Assembly (NCBI GenBank): GCA_947258885.1
Contig: CAMYKD010000039.1
Location: forward strand, 1-36,381
Direction: 5' to 3'
DNA length: 36,381 nucleotides
From: an uncultured Kiloniellales bacterium
GTDB lineage: Bacteria > Pseudomonadota > Alphaproteobacteria > Kiloniellales > JAKSDN01
The notes under the pieces are model-generated. The model saw only the letters and a program-made list of their open reading frames with translations. It did no database searches and was not told where the DNA came from. The position numbers were made by a program, and so were the translations under genes. Below, one piece after another: positions 1 through 8,931 of this stretch; the first letter of the stretch is position 1; every line of letters begins with the position of its first letter.

Positions 1-99
1 TCGATCCTGAAATTCCGGGCCCCGGCGATCAACTACGCCGCCTTCTCCGAGCAGGCCTTCTACAACGCCCGTTCCCTGCCTTTCAAATACGTGCGCTAG
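1..99 (+). CDS. C-terminal end of a probable TRAP transporter substrate-binding protein (partial)
   Basis: The window opens inside a reading frame that codes for 32 residues and stops at TAG 97-99. The tail (FSEQAFYNARSLPFKYVR) resembles the last helix of DctP/TakP-type periplasmic binding proteins, where a 'SE.A..NAR' pattern is common. The adjacent genes are TRAP permease subunits, which supports this reading, although they lie on the opposite strand and converge on it. If correct, the protein binds the organic-acid ligand in the periplasm and delivers it to the DctQM pair. The family call rests on a short tail and on context, so it is tentative. The start is outside the window. Confidence 0.5.
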   Translation, partial: SILKFRAPAINYAAFSEQAFYNARSLPFKYVR

Positions 100-142
100 G
101 GTGCGGCGAGCCCGCGCCAAACTCCTGACAAGCGCATACCAA

Positions 143-164
143 CCGGCGGGGGTCACCCCGCCGG
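143..164. terminator. GC-rich hairpin between convergent genes
   Basis: CCGGCGGGG (143-151) and CCCCGCCGG (156-164) form a perfect 9-bp stem around the loop GTCA. It lies midway between the stop of the partial binding-protein gene (+) and the stop of dctM (-), so it could end transcription from both sides. There is no clear T-tract on either strand, so efficiency as an intrinsic terminator is uncertain. Confidence 0.5.
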
Positions 165-198
165 ATTGCGTTCGGGAGATCGGCGGCGGGCCCGATCG

Positions 199-1770
199 TC
201 AGAAGAGCACCTTGGGCAGCCAGGTCGCGAGAGCCGGGAATGCGGCGATCAGGAACAGCCCGATCACCTGGATCGCCACGAAGGGCACGATACCCCGGTA
301 GATGTCCATGGTGCCGATGCCGGGCGGTGCGACGCCGCGCAGATAGAACAGGGCGAAACCGAAAGGCGGGGTCAGGAAGCTGGTCTGCAGGTTGACCGCG
401 ATCATGACGCCCAGCCAGACCGGCGACATGTCCATCTGGAGCAGAATGGGGCCGACGATCGGCACTACGACGAAGACGATCTCGATGAAGTCGAGGAAAA
501 AGCCCATGACGAACATGACCGCCATGACCAGCAGCACCGCGCCGAACATGCCACCGGGCATGGTGTTGAGCACGTCGGCGACGATTCTCTCGCCGCCCAG
601 CCCGCGGAACACCAGCGAGAAGACCGAGGCGCCCAGCAGGATCAGGAACACCATGCAAGAGATCTGCATGGTGCTGCGCATGACGTCGGTCAGGATGCCG
701 CTGCGGTAGATCCGGTCCAGGCTGACGACCAGGCCCCAGAGCAGCACGACACAGAAGCCGCCGGCGACGAGCGCCGCGATCAGGTCGCCGGTCGGAATGA
801 CGACGCGCTGCATGCGCAGGTCGAAAGTGCCGGTGACGAGCACCAGCCCGACCACCGCCGAGCCTGCCAGGAGGACCGGGCGACGCACCGAGCGATCGAT
901 TCGCTGCGCGGCCAGCAGCATGGCCCCGACCGAACCGACGGCGGCCGACTCCGTCGGCGTGGCGATTCCGAGCAGGATCGACCCCAGGACCGCGACGATC
1001 AGGATCAACGGCGGCACGAGAACGCGGACGACGCGACTGCCCAAGCGCTCACGACCTTCCAGCCTCTCCACGGGGGGACAGCTCCGCGGACGCAGCAGGC
1101 CCATGAGCAGAACCCAGAGCATATAGAGCCCGACCAGCATCATGCCCGGCAGGAACGCGCCGGCGAAAAGATCGACGACCGACACCGGGTCGGGCGCGAA
1201 GTTGCCCTTGGCAAGCTGGGCCTGGGTATTGGCGCCCTGCAGGATGTCGCCCAGCAACACCAGCACGATCGACGGCGGAATGATCTGGCCGAGGGTTCCC
1301 GAGGCGCAGATGATGCCGCAGGACAGCGGCTTGCTGTAGCCGACCTTGAGCATGGCGGGCAGGCTCAGCAGACCCATGGTGACCACCGTCGCGCCGACGA
1401 TGCCGGTCGACGCGGCGAGCAGCATGCCGACGAAGATCACCGAAAGGCCCAGTCCGCCGCGCAAGCGGCCGAACAGCAGGCCCATGGTCTGCAGGAGCTC
1501 CTCGGCGATCTTCGAGCGCTCGAGCATCACGCCCATGAACACGAAGAGCGGTACGGCAACCAGCAGCTCGTTGACCATCACGCCGAAATAGCGTGACGGC
1601 AGGCCGCCGAGGAAGCTCAAGTCGAACACGCCGAACAGCCAGCCGGCGAATGCGAAGAGCAAGCCCGAGCCGGCCAGCGTCAGGGCCACCGGATAACCGA
1701 GGATCAACAGACCGCAGGCCGCCGCGAACATGATCAGGCTGAGGATTTCGCCGAGCACGGCCGGGTCCAT
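199..1770 (-). CDS. dctM: TRAP transporter large permease subunit (DctM/TakM type)
   Basis: This 523-residue polytopic membrane protein is the ion-coupled permease of a tripartite ATP-independent periplasmic transporter. It uses the sodium or proton gradient to import an organic acid handed over by the binding protein. Its many hydrophobic segments include an N-terminal one (IMFAAACGLLILGYPVALTL) and the DctM-type stretch 'ELLVAVPLFVFMGVMLERS'. At about 520 residues it is longer than the classical 425-residue DctM and matches the larger subtype seen in TakM and mannitol/chloroaromatic-type systems. The ATG at 1770 lies two bases after the dctQ stop, which fixes the start; the open frame continues upstream but overlaps dctQ. 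Substrate cannot be told from this subunit. Confidence 0.93.
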   Translation of the reverse strand: MDPAVLGEILSLIMFAAACGLLILGYPVALTLAGSGLLFAFAGWLFGVFDLSFLGGLPSRYFGVMVNELLVAVPLFVFMGVMLERSKIAEELLQTMGLLFGRLRGGLGLSVIFVGMLLAASTGIVGATVVTMGLLSLPAMLKVGYSKPLSCGIICASGTLGQIIPPSIVLVLLGDILQGANTQAQLAKGNFAPDPVSVVDLFAGAFLPGMMLVGLYMLWVLLMGLLRPRSCPPVERLEGRERLGSRVVRVLVPPLILIVAVLGSILLGIATPTESAAVGSVGAMLLAAQRIDRSVRRPVLLAGSAVVGLVLVTGTFDLRMQRVVIPTGDLIAALVAGGFCVVLLWGLVVSLDRIYRSGILTDVMRSTMQISCMVFLILLGASVFSLVFRGLGGERIVADVLNTMPGGMFGAVLLVMAVMFVMGFFLDFIEIVFVVVPIVGPILLQMDMSPVWLGVMIAVNLQTSFLTPPFGFALFYLRGVAPPGIGTMDIYRGIVPFVAIQVIGLFLIAAFPALATWLPKVLF

Positions 1771-1772
1771 GG

Positions 1773-2318
1773 TCAGAGCGCCTCGTGCTCTTCCTCGACC
1801 GGCATGAACCCCTCCCGGCCGGCGAGCGCCAGGAGGCTGCGCCCGGCCAGCGCCAAGCCCTGCAGGCCGAGCAGCACGCAGAACGCCAGGATCACGGTCT
1901 TGAGCAGGAACAGCCCCGGCAGGCCCCCGGCCTCGCGCGACTCCTCGAGCTTGAACCAGGACGCCAGGACGTATTGATAGCTGACCAGAAAGACCACGAC
2001 GACCAAGGGCAACAGCAGGACCAGGGACCCGAAGAGGTCGATCACCGACTTGTAGCGGGGACTCGCCGTGCCGTAGATGATGTCGACCCGGACGTGGCCG
2101 TTGTGCAGCAGGGTGTAGCCCGCGCCCAGCATGAAGACGATGCCGTGCAGCCAGACGTAGGATTCCTGCATCCAGACCCAGCCGATCGCATAGATATAGC
2201 GCAGAATCACGACGATGAATGCGATCAGCACCATCGCCAGCGTAAGCCAAGCGACCCCGCGGCCGATCACGTCGTTCAGGCGGTCGACGAAACGGACGAA
2301 GGCAGCCAGACCTGCCAA
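1773..2318 (-). CDS. dctQ: TRAP transporter small permease subunit (DctQ)
   Basis: The 181-residue protein has four hydrophobic segments: residues ~19-40 (LTLAMVLIAFIVVILRYIYA), one around residues 55-70, one around 95-115 and one around 130-150. This is the usual topology of the DctQ subunit, which pairs with DctM in the inner membrane. It contains the family-typical 'W.QE...WL...FMLGAGYTL' region. The start is TTG at 2318, 43 bp after the bioY stop; a GAGGGG stretch upstream may act as ribosome binding site. dctM follows after two bases, so the two are translated from one mRNA. The distant similarity typical of DctQ makes context an important part of this call. Confidence 0.9.
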   Translation of the reverse strand: MAGLAAFVRFVDRLNDVIGRGVAWLTLAMVLIAFIVVILRYIYAIGWVWMQESYVWLHGIVFMLGAGYTLLHNGHVRVDIIYGTASPRYKSVIDLFGSLVLLLPLVVVVFLVSYQYVLASWFKLEESREAGGLPGLFLLKTVILAFCVLLGLQGLALAGRSLLALAGREGFMPVEEEHEAL

Positions 2319-2361
2319 GAGGTTTGCCCCTCTTCGGTAACCGGCCCCCCGGCGGGCCCCG

Positions 2362-2997
2362 CTATGCGCGCCAGCGCGCCGCCGCCCGCCAGACCAGCGG
2401 CAGGATCGCCGCCGCCAGCATGACCTTCAGCAGATCGCCGAAAACGAACGGCAGAAAGCCGGCGGCAAGGGCGGCGCCCAGCGGACCGCTCGCCCCCGTG
2501 GCAGCGATGTAGGCTTGGCCCGGACCGGCATAGAACAGCGCGAGCCACGCCAGGCCCGGCAGATAGATCGCCAGATTGCCGGCGAGCATGGCGAGCGCCG
2601 TCAGCGGAACGCTTCGGTCCCACCCCAGCTCGGCCAGGTAGCCGACGAGGGCGGCAGCCAGCACGAATCCAGCGATGAAGCCGCCGGTCGGACCGGCCAG
2701 GACCGCCGGGCCGCCCGAAAACTGAGCGAAGACCGGCAGGCCGAACGCGCCCTCCATCGCATAGAGCAGCAACGTCGCGGCGCCCAACCGCCAGCCGAAG
2801 GCGATACCGACAACCAGCACCGCAAAGGTCTGCCCGGTGACCGGCACCGGCCAGAGCGGCACCTGCACCTGCGCGCTGAGCGCCACGAGCAGGCTGCCGC
2901 AGACCGCGAGGATCGAGTTGCGCAGCCAGGTCCGGGCCGCATCGCTCGGCCAGAGCGTGGTTGCCAGGGTTGCCCTGGTGATGGATTGCGAGAACAA
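2362..2997 (-). CDS. bioY: BioY biotin transporter substrate-specificity component
   Basis: This 211-residue membrane protein is the S component of an energy-coupling-factor type biotin importer, which in many alphaproteobacteria works with BioMN or alone. The BioY signature runs through 'QVQVPLWPVPVTGQTFAVL', 'GAATLLLYAMEGAFGLPVFA' and the glycine-rich 'GPTGGFIAGFVLAAALVGYL', with about six membrane segments. The open frame extends to 3126, but the likely start is TTG at 2997: an AGGAGAG ribosome binding site (3003-3009 on the complement) lies five bases before it, and the added N-terminus would be arginine-rich and unlike the family. No bioM or bioN is nearby. No TTAT..ATAA-type BioR palindrome was seen upstream. 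Confidence 0.92.
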   Translation of the reverse strand: MFSQSITRATLATTLWPSDAARTWLRNSILAVCGSLLVALSAQVQVPLWPVPVTGQTFAVLVVGIAFGWRLGAATLLLYAMEGAFGLPVFAQFSGGPAVLAGPTGGFIAGFVLAAALVGYLAELGWDRSVPLTALAMLAGNLAIYLPGLAWLALFYAGPGQAYIAATGASGPLGAALAAGFLPFVFGDLLKVMLAAAILPLVWRAAARWRA

Positions 2998-3199
2998 AAG
3001 CCTCTCTCCTTTCTGCGCGACGAACCCAACACAGCCGTTGTCACTCGCGCGGTGATTCCTGCGCCGCGGGACGGCGCCCCGGAGCCCCATCTCAATACGG
3101 TAACGGACTCTGGCTGCCAAGTCCAAACGCGGAAGCCAACCCCGCGTGCGACCGGGGCGAAGGAAGCGTCGGATGCGGTCGTCGGGATTCCGAGGGGGG

Positions 3200-5434
3200 T
3201 TAGCCGAACTTGTCCGTCTTCGGGAAGCCCTTGGGCGGCAGGCGGCCGGCCTGGGCGCGCTTGCCGATCCAGGCAGTCAGGTCGGTCTCGGTGCGCGTGC
3301 GCCCGCCGGAGGTGGTCCAGGACAGACCGTCGGCGAGAGTGAAGGTATTCACCGCCCAGAGACCGCCATCCTTGTACTTCTGCAGGATCACGCCGCGCCC
3401 GCGGGTCATCTCCGGCAGTTCCTCCAAGGGGAAGACCAGGAGCTTGCGGTTCTCGCCGATGACCGCGACGCTGTCACCAACAACCGGCGAGCAGGCGGCC
3501 GCCTCCTCGCCCTCGGCCAGGTTGAGCACCTGCTTGCCGTTCTTGGTCTGGGCGATCACCTCGTCCTCGGGCACCACGAAGCCGCGGCCGGCGGACGATG
3601 CCACAAGCAGCTTGCGCTCCGGCTGGTGGACGTAGAGCGCGACGATGTCCTGATCGTTCGGCAGGTCGATCATCAGGCGCACCGGCTCTCCGAAGCCGCG
3701 GCCGCCGGGCAGCTTGTCCACGCCGATCGTGTAGAAGCGTCCGTTGGTGGCGAACATCAGCAACTTGTCCGTCGTCATGGCGCGCAGCGCGAAACGGCCG
3801 CGGTCGCCCTCCTTGTACTTGGCGTCGGAGACGTCCTCCTGGTGCCCCTTCATGGCCCGGATCCAGCCCTTGGCGGAGCACAGCAGGGTGACCGGCTCGC
3901 GCTCGACCACGGCCTCGAGCGGCACGACGACGTCGGGCGGCGCGTCGCCGATTTCCGTGCGCCGCCGGCCGAGCTCGGTCTTGGGGCCGAAACGCTGCTT
4001 GATCTGCCCGATCTGCGCCGCGATCACGCCCCAGCGCCGATCCTCGTCCTTGAGCAGCTTCTTGAGGTCGGCGCGCTCCTCGGTCAGCGCCGCGTGCTCC
4101 TTGCGGATACCCTCCTCCTCGAGCTTGCGCAGGGCGCGCAGGCGCATGTTGAGGATCGCCTCGGCCTGCACGTCGCTCAGCTCGAAGCGTTTCATGAGGA
4201 TGGCCTTGGGCTCGTCCTCCCCGCGGATGATACGGATCACCTCGTCGATGTTCAGGTAGGCGATCAGATAGCCATCCAGCACCTCCAGACGCCGGGCGAT
4301 CTGCTCCAGGCGATAGCGGGTGCGGCGCAGCAGCACCTCCTGGCGGTGGTCGAGGAAGGCCTGCAGCACCTCCTTGAGGCTCATGACCCGCGGCGTGTGC
4401 TCGGCGTCCAGCACGTTCATATTGAGGCTGACCCGCGTCTCCAGGTCGGTCTGGCGGAACAGCGATTCCATGAGCACGACCGGGTCGACGTTGCGGCTCT
4501 TGGGCTCGAGCACCAAGCGGATCTCGGCGGCCGACTCGTCGCGCACGTCGTTCAGTACGGCGAGCTTGCGGGCGGCCAGGAGCTCGGCGATCTTCTCGAC
4601 CAGACGCGACTTCTGCACCTGGTAGGGAATCTCGGTCACCACCACCAGGTAACCGCCGCCCTTCAGCTTCTCGCTATGCCAGCGGGCACGCACGCGGAAC
4701 GCGCCGCGCCCGGTCTTGTAGGCCTCGACGATCGACTCGCGGCCTTCGACCAGCACGCCGCCGGTCGGGAAATCCGGCCCCGGCACCAACTCGACCAGCT
4801 TTGCCATGGTCGCCCTGGGATGCTTGATCAGGTGGACCAGCGCGTCGCACAGCTCGGCCAGATTGTGCGGAGGGATCGCACTGGCCATGCCGACGGCGAT
4901 GCCCTGGGCGCCGTTGGCCAGCAGGTTGGGCAGGCTGGCCGGCAGGACCACCGGCTCCTCTTCCGCGCCGTCGTAGGTCGGCCGGAAGTCGACCGTATCC
5001 TCGTCGATACCCTCAAGCAGGGCCATCGCGGCCTCGGTCAAGCGCGACTCGGTGTAGCGCATGGCCGCGGCGTTGTCGCCGTCGACGTTGCCGAAATTGC
5101 CCTGGCCGTCGATCAGTGGGTAGCGCAGCGAAAAATCCTGGGCGAGCCGCACCAGCGCGTCGTAGATCGACTGGTCGCCGTGCGGGTGAAACTTGCCGAT
5201 GACGTCGCCGACCACCCGGGCCGATTTCTTGAAGCCCTGGTCCGGGTTGAGGCGCAGCTGGCGCATGGCGTAGAGCAGGCGCCGGTGCACCGGCTTGAGC
5301 CCGTCGCGCACGTCGGGCAGCGAGCGCGCCATGATGGTCGAGAGGGCATAGGCCAGATAGCGCTCCTCCAGGGCATCGGAGAAACGTACGGTCCTGATCT
5401 CGCCGGCCGGTTCGGTATTCGAGGACGAACTCAT
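3200..5434 (-). CDS. parC: DNA topoisomerase IV subunit A
   Basis: ParC is the DNA-cleaving subunit of topoisomerase IV, which decatenates daughter chromosomes together with ParE. The 744-residue length suits ParC. The catalytic tyrosine is Tyr127 in '[11 protein letters not shown]', and the quinolone-determining region reads [17 protein letters not shown] (residues 80-96). '[16 protein letters not shown]' and '[14 protein letters not shown]' are characteristic of the GyrA/ParC family. Two arguments favour ParC over GyrA: the shorter C-terminal part, without a recognisable GyrA box, and the FGNVDGD segment. The residue at the position of E. coli ParC Ser80 is Gln88, and Glu84 corresponds to Asp92. 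Start at ATG 5434, preceded by a weak AAAGAG. It stands alone, with about 225 bp of non-coding DNA upstream. Confidence 0.96.
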   Translation of the reverse strand: MSSSSNTEPAGEIRTVRFSDALEERYLAYALSTIMARSLPDVRDGLKPVHRRLLYAMRQLRLNPDQGFKKSARVVGDVIGKFHPHGDQSIYDALVRLAQDFSLRYPLIDGQGNFGNVDGDNAAAMRYTESRLTEAAMALLEGIDEDTVDFRPTYDGAEEEPVVLPASLPNLLANGAQGIAVGMASAIPPHNLAELCDALVHLIKHPRATMAKLVELVPGPDFPTGGVLVEGRESIVEAYKTGRGAFRVRARWHSEKLKGGGYLVVVTEIPYQVQKSRLVEKIAELLAARKLAVLNDVRDESAAEIRLVLEPKSRNVDPVVLMESLFRQTDLETRVSLNMNVLDAEHTPRVMSLKEVLQAFLDHRQEVLLRRTRYRLEQIARRLEVLDGYLIAYLNIDEVIRIIRGEDEPKAILMKRFELSDVQAEAILNMRLRALRKLEEEGIRKEHAALTEERADLKKLLKDEDRRWGVIAAQIGQIKQRFGPKTELGRRRTEIGDAPPDVVVPLEAVVEREPVTLLCSAKGWIRAMKGHQEDVSDAKYKEGDRGRFALRAMTTDKLLMFATNGRFYTIGVDKLPGGRGFGEPVRLMIDLPNDQDIVALYVHQPERKLLVASSAGRGFVVPEDEVIAQTKNGKQVLNLAEGEEAAACSPVVGDSVAVIGENRKLLVFPLEELPEMTRGRGVILQKYKDGGLWAVNTFTLADGLSWTTSGGRTRTETDLTAWIGKRAQAGRLPPKGFPKTDKFG

Positions 5435-5659
5435 GGATCTCTTTCAAGGAACCGCGACATATAGTAGGTACGTGTCCCAGGGTCTACAACAGATTGCTGC
5501 GAAACGCCGCAAGACTGCCCGACCAATCCTTAAGGACGGGTTTCCACGGCGAAACGGGGGCGTTCAGGACCAGTCGATCCGGTCGGCGCCATGCCGGGGC
5601 CCGGGTCGACGCGGCCGCGGCGGGGCAAGGGCTGTCCCCGACCAGCAAGCAACGGATTA

Positions 5660-6403
5660 TCACGCGAATTTCGCCGACGGCTCGTCGAGCAACTTCTCCA
5701 CCGCACCGATCAGCCTTTCCGGCGCGAACGGCTTGACCAAACAGCCCGCGGCCGACAATTCGGCGAGGCTCCCGATGCTCTGCGCCTCTTCGGCGGCATA
5801 GCCGGTAACGACGATGGTCGGAACCGACCGGTCACGCTTCTTGAGCTCGAGGTAGACCTCGAGTCCGCTCAATACCGGCAACCTGAGGTCAAGTATGAGC
5901 ACGTCGATGCCGTTCGAGAGCGCCTTGTCGACGGCTTCCCTCCCGGTGTGAGCGACCAGCACCCTGTGACCTTGTTCGGTCAGAAAATGTTCTACGCTCC
6001 GGACGAACTCCGGATCGTCGTCGGCCACCAGGACGACCCCTTCGGGCTTGATGGCCTCCAGCAATCGCAGGACGTTCTCCGAGTCGAAAGGCTTGCTCAA
6101 GATGTCCAAGGCGCCTGCATCGGTCGCCTGGGCCAGCAGGTCTTCGGCCCTATAGGCGGTCATCATCACGACTTTGGCGCGGGGTTTGATCTTGCGAATT
6201 TCAAGAAAGCTTTCGACCCCGTTCATGCCAGGCAGCCTGACATCCATGAAAACGACCTCGAAATCCTGTTCACGGGCTGTTCGCACGGCTTCTTCGCCGT
6301 CGAAAGCGTGTTCCACCTGGTGCCCTTCGAGCTGCAAAAGGAGCGTCAGACCTCTCGCGAAATCTCGATCGTCGTCGACAACCAAGATGCTAAGCGACCT
6401 CAT
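5660..6403 (-). CDS. Tandem-receiver response regulator without output domain
   Basis: The 247-residue protein consists of two CheY-like receiver domains and nothing else. REC1 (residues ~4-120) has the acidic pocket Asp10-Asp11-Asp12, phosphoacceptor Asp54 (VVFMDVRLP), Thr82 and Lys104. REC2 (~123-240) has Asp128-Asp130, Asp172 (LILDLRLP), Thr200 and Lys224. Both therefore look phosphorylatable. There is no DNA-binding, cyclic-di-GMP or other effector domain, so it probably acts by protein contact or in a phosphorelay. The ATG at 6403 overlaps the kinase stop by four bases (ATGA), which implies translational coupling and makes this the cognate regulator of the upstream kinase. An in-frame ATG at 6442 is possible, but it would overlap the kinase gene further. 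Confidence 0.9.
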   Translation of the reverse strand: MRSLSILVVDDDRDFARGLTLLLQLEGHQVEHAFDGEEAVRTAREQDFEVVFMDVRLPGMNGVESFLEIRKIKPRAKVVMMTAYRAEDLLAQATDAGALDILSKPFDSENVLRLLEAIKPEGVVLVADDDPEFVRSVEHFLTEQGHRVLVAHTGREAVDKALSNGIDVLILDLRLPVLSGLEVYLELKKRDRSVPTIVVTGYAAEEAQSIGSLAELSAAGCLVKPFAPERLIGAVEKLLDEPSAKFA

Positions 6404-7875
6404 GAAGCCGTCCTTTGTCGGCCGGTGTTCAACGGCAGCCAAAGCGTGAACTCCGCACCCTGGCCCGCTGCGCTGGAGACCTCGATCCCGCCGGCGTGCT
6501 GTTCCATGATCTGTTTGACCATGGGAAGGCCGAGGCCGACGCCGAAGGATTTCGTGCTGAACAACGGCTCGAAGATATTCTCCACATTCTCCGGCGGAAC
6601 GCCGGGGCCGGAATCCCGGATCGACACTTCAAGCCGCCCTTTCGCCGAACGAGTGGCCACGCGCAGCAGGCGTTGGCCATTTTCGCCGTTGCCCTTCTCC
6701 TCGCATTCCGCCTTCGGTGCCATGGCATGGCAGGCATTGTCGATTATGTTGAGCATAACGCGGCGGAAACGCTGCTGGTCGATCGCAAGCTTCACCCCGG
6801 CCTGGAGATCCTTGTCCAAGACACTCCCCGATGGAAGGTCGTATTCGTCCAGCACCTCCGCCAGCCAGTCATCGACGGCCGTCAACGTCAAATTGGGCTC
6901 GCGGTTGCGCGTGTAATCGAGCAAATCGGCTATAATCGCATCGCAGCGCCCGATACTACGGTCGATAATGTCGAGTGATTCCTTCGTCAGAGACTCCCCG
7001 TCGACCGCAAGCTTCCTGACGACGGCAACGGAGTTGCGCATGGCGCCCATCGGGTTGCGCAACTCGTGGCTGACCGTGGCGGTGAGCTGGCCGAGGGTGG
7101 CGAGCCGCTCACTGCGCACGAGTTTCTCCTGGGCCGCGCGTAGCTCCGCCGTTCGTGCCTCGACGCGTTGTTCCAGATCGGCGTTCAAGAGCTGCAATTC
7201 GCGTTCGGCCTGCTCCACCTGATTGAGCGCGGCGCCGATTTGCCGGGTGGCGTACCTGAACGCAAAGGCGCCGACCAGCACGATGATCGCCGCCAGGGGC
7301 ACGAGAAACCAATTTCTCCGGAACTCGTCGGCCTCCTGATGACGTTTCGCGTCCGCGAAGGCGATGGAATGCAACCTCTCCAGCTGACCGAGGAACAGCC
7401 TGAGGGCCCCTACAATCTCCAGAAATCGGGCGCGGGCGGGTTCAACCGGAGGCGAGGCGTCACCCGAACCTTGGGCCAGCGTATTGTAATAGTCTTCGAT
7501 TCTCTTGAGCGTCTTCTCGAAGTCCGCCCCGCCGTATGCACGCTGCAGATCCTGAATCGACAAGAGCTCCGCGCGAATCACATGAAAGCTGCGTTCCAGA
7601 TGCAACACCTTCCGGCCTTCATACGGAGTCCGGCTGCCGCTTATCGGTGATGCCCGGGAAGGGAAGTTCGAGGCCTGTCTCTCGAGTTCGAACAGCTCTT
7701 CCTTGATCCTGAACGCGTGCTGGATCGTTCCAAGATGGAAATTAGCCGACCTTTCCTTAAGAGCATCAACGTGTATTTCGTGCCAAATGAACAAACAAGA
7801 TACAGATATTAATGATACAAGTATAATTGTCGCCATAATATAGATATATTGCCTTATTTTATTATACCTCAACAT
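6400..7875 (-). CDS. Membrane sensor histidine kinase
   Basis: This 491-residue kinase has a transmembrane segment at ~13-31, a mostly helical periplasmic region (~34-188), a second membrane segment at ~189-207, a coiled-coil linker (~212-255) and a kinase core. His270 lies in the H-box 'VSHELRNPMGAM'. The N-box is NIIDNACHAM (376-385), the G1 box DSGPGVP (421-427), the F-box IFEPLFSTK (434-442) and the G2 box GVGLGLPMVK (445-454). No HAMP or PAS domain is evident. The gene starts 18 bp after the PhnD-like gene and overlaps the regulator gene, so the three form an operon. The periplasmic binding protein is likely to present a ligand to the periplasmic region (inference). DNA coding for the first membrane segment is markedly AT-rich. 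Confidence 0.93.
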   Translation of the reverse strand: MLRYNKIRQYIYIMATIILVSLISVSCLFIWHEIHVDALKERSANFHLGTIQHAFRIKEELFELERQASNFPSRASPISGSRTPYEGRKVLHLERSFHVIRAELLSIQDLQRAYGGADFEKTLKRIEDYYNTLAQGSGDASPPVEPARARFLEIVGALRLFLGQLERLHSIAFADAKRHQEADEFRRNWFLVPLAAIIVLVGAFAFRYATRQIGAALNQVEQAERELQLLNADLEQRVEARTAELRAAQEKLVRSERLATLGQLTATVSHELRNPMGAMRNSVAVVRKLAVDGESLTKESLDIIDRSIGRCDAIIADLLDYTRNREPNLTLTAVDDWLAEVLDEYDLPSGSVLDKDLQAGVKLAIDQQRFRRVMLNIIDNACHAMAPKAECEEKGNGENGQRLLRVATRSAKGRLEVSIRDSGPGVPPENVENIFEPLFSTKSFGVGLGLPMVKQIMEQHAGGIEVSSAAGQGAEFTLWLPLNTGRQRTAS

Positions 7876-7893
7876 TGATATCGACCGTTCTAT

Positions 7894-8778
7894 TTATCCG
7901 TCAATTTGGAATTGCGGAAGATTTTGCATAACTCTACCAAGTTGCGAGAAATCTTCGGCGCGTGCCGGCAGAAAGCCCCCGGCCCCCATGCGACGGAGGA
8001 TTTCGGCGTGGCGATCCTCGGCCGGCGAAAGCTTGAGAAAGGCGTCTCTTAGAGCTATCCGAAACGCTTTGCTAAGGCCTGGCCGCATTGCCCAGACGTA
8101 GTCCGCGTAGGGGGGCGTCTCCCAGACGATCCTTACCGCGCCCGGCGCCAGTCGCCCGTCGCGGAGCATGCTGTCCACGATCTCGGCATTGGCCGCGCCC
8201 AAATCCACGACGCCGTCACGGACCCACGCCGCGGTTCGGTCATGAGCACCGGAGTAGCGCACCGCGCCGAAGAAGCTTTCCGGCGCAATTCCCACCTCCT
8301 GCAGGAAATAGCGGGGCATCAAATGCCCCGAGGTCGACAGATCGGAGCCGAAGGCAAAGGTCCGGCCCTCGAAATTCGCGACCGCCGCGCCCGGCGTCTC
8401 CGGGCCGGCCAGGAAGTAGGTGGTGAATTTGGCATCGACGTCGCGCATGGCCAGCGGCACGGCGCCGTGTTTCATATGGGATTGGACGAACGTCACGCCG
8501 CCGAAATAGCCGACGTCGATTTCGCCCTCCCCGAACAGTTCGAGCAGATCCGCATAGTCTTCCGGAATCTGCAATTCCAGCTTTGTATCCAATTCTTCGG
8601 CAAGGTATGCCAGTAAGGGCTCGTATCTCCGGCGCAGCGCCTTCCTGTCGTCATCGGGAAGGACACCGACATTCAACACAGAGGGAGCCGTCTCTTCCTC
8701 TTCGGGAGAACACCTGACCAGGGAGAGCAGCAGGCCAAGAATCAAGAGATTGCAGAGTCGCCTTCGCAAAATAGGCAA
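7894..8778 (-). CDS. PhnD-like periplasmic substrate-binding protein
   Basis: The mature part resembles PhnD-family phosphate/phosphonate-type solute-binding proteins. Features are an early 'LNVGVLPDDD' strand, 'YEPLLAYLAEEL', 'GEIDVGYFGGVTFVQ', 'GRTFAFGSDLSTSGHLMPRYFL' and 'YSGAHDRTAAWVRDGVVDLGAANAEI'. No ABC permease or ATPase gene is adjacent; instead a sensor kinase follows after 18 bp, so a sensory role is more likely than transport. An arginine-rich, hydrophobic N-terminus (RRRLCNLLILGLLLSL) looks like a signal peptide. It ends at a Cys, but Arg precedes that Cys, so it is not a convincing lipobox. The start is uncertain: TTG 8778 gives 294 residues, and TTG 8769 or GTG 8838 are alternatives. 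None has a good ribosome binding site. Confidence 0.82.
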   Translation of the reverse strand: MPILRRRLCNLLILGLLLSLVRCSPEEEETAPSVLNVGVLPDDDRKALRRRYEPLLAYLAEELDTKLELQIPEDYADLLELFGEGEIDVGYFGGVTFVQSHMKHGAVPLAMRDVDAKFTTYFLAGPETPGAAVANFEGRTFAFGSDLSTSGHLMPRYFLQEVGIAPESFFGAVRYSGAHDRTAAWVRDGVVDLGAANAEIVDSMLRDGRLAPGAVRIVWETPPYADYVWAMRPGLSKAFRIALRDAFLKLSPAEDRHAEILRRMGAGGFLPARAEDFSQLGRVMQNLPQFQIDG

Positions 8779-8903
8779 AAGTCCAAACCGTAAACGTAGA
8801 GACCTTAAGTTGCAGAAAAAGACTGTCAGCTGCCGCACACACCCCACTCGGGACCAAGCAAGCCGACAATCGAACCCGGTGCAACCGATCCTTAACTTGC
8901 CCG

Positions 8904-8931
8904 AATATAGCACAAACCAGCTATAGATAAA
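8904..8931 (-). promoter_or_regulatory. Candidate extended -10 promoter for the binding protein-kinase-regulator operon
   Basis: Reading the minus strand, TTTATC (8926-8931) is followed after 16 bases by TATATT (8904-8909), which is preceded by TGC, giving an extended -10 element. Transcription would begin near 8897, upstream of every plausible start of the PhnD-like gene. The surrounding DNA is clearly AT-richer than average. This is motif matching by eye only. Confidence 0.4.

Noticed and set aside
199-2250. Single 683-residue DctM protein or DctQM fusion
   Set aside because: The extra N-terminal part is dctQ read in a wrong frame. dctQ has its own frame (1773-2318) and DctM starts at ATG 1770.
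2998-3199. BioR operator or riboswitch before bioY
   Set aside because: No TTAT..ATAA palindrome and no recognisable riboswitch fold were seen in the gap between parC and bioY.
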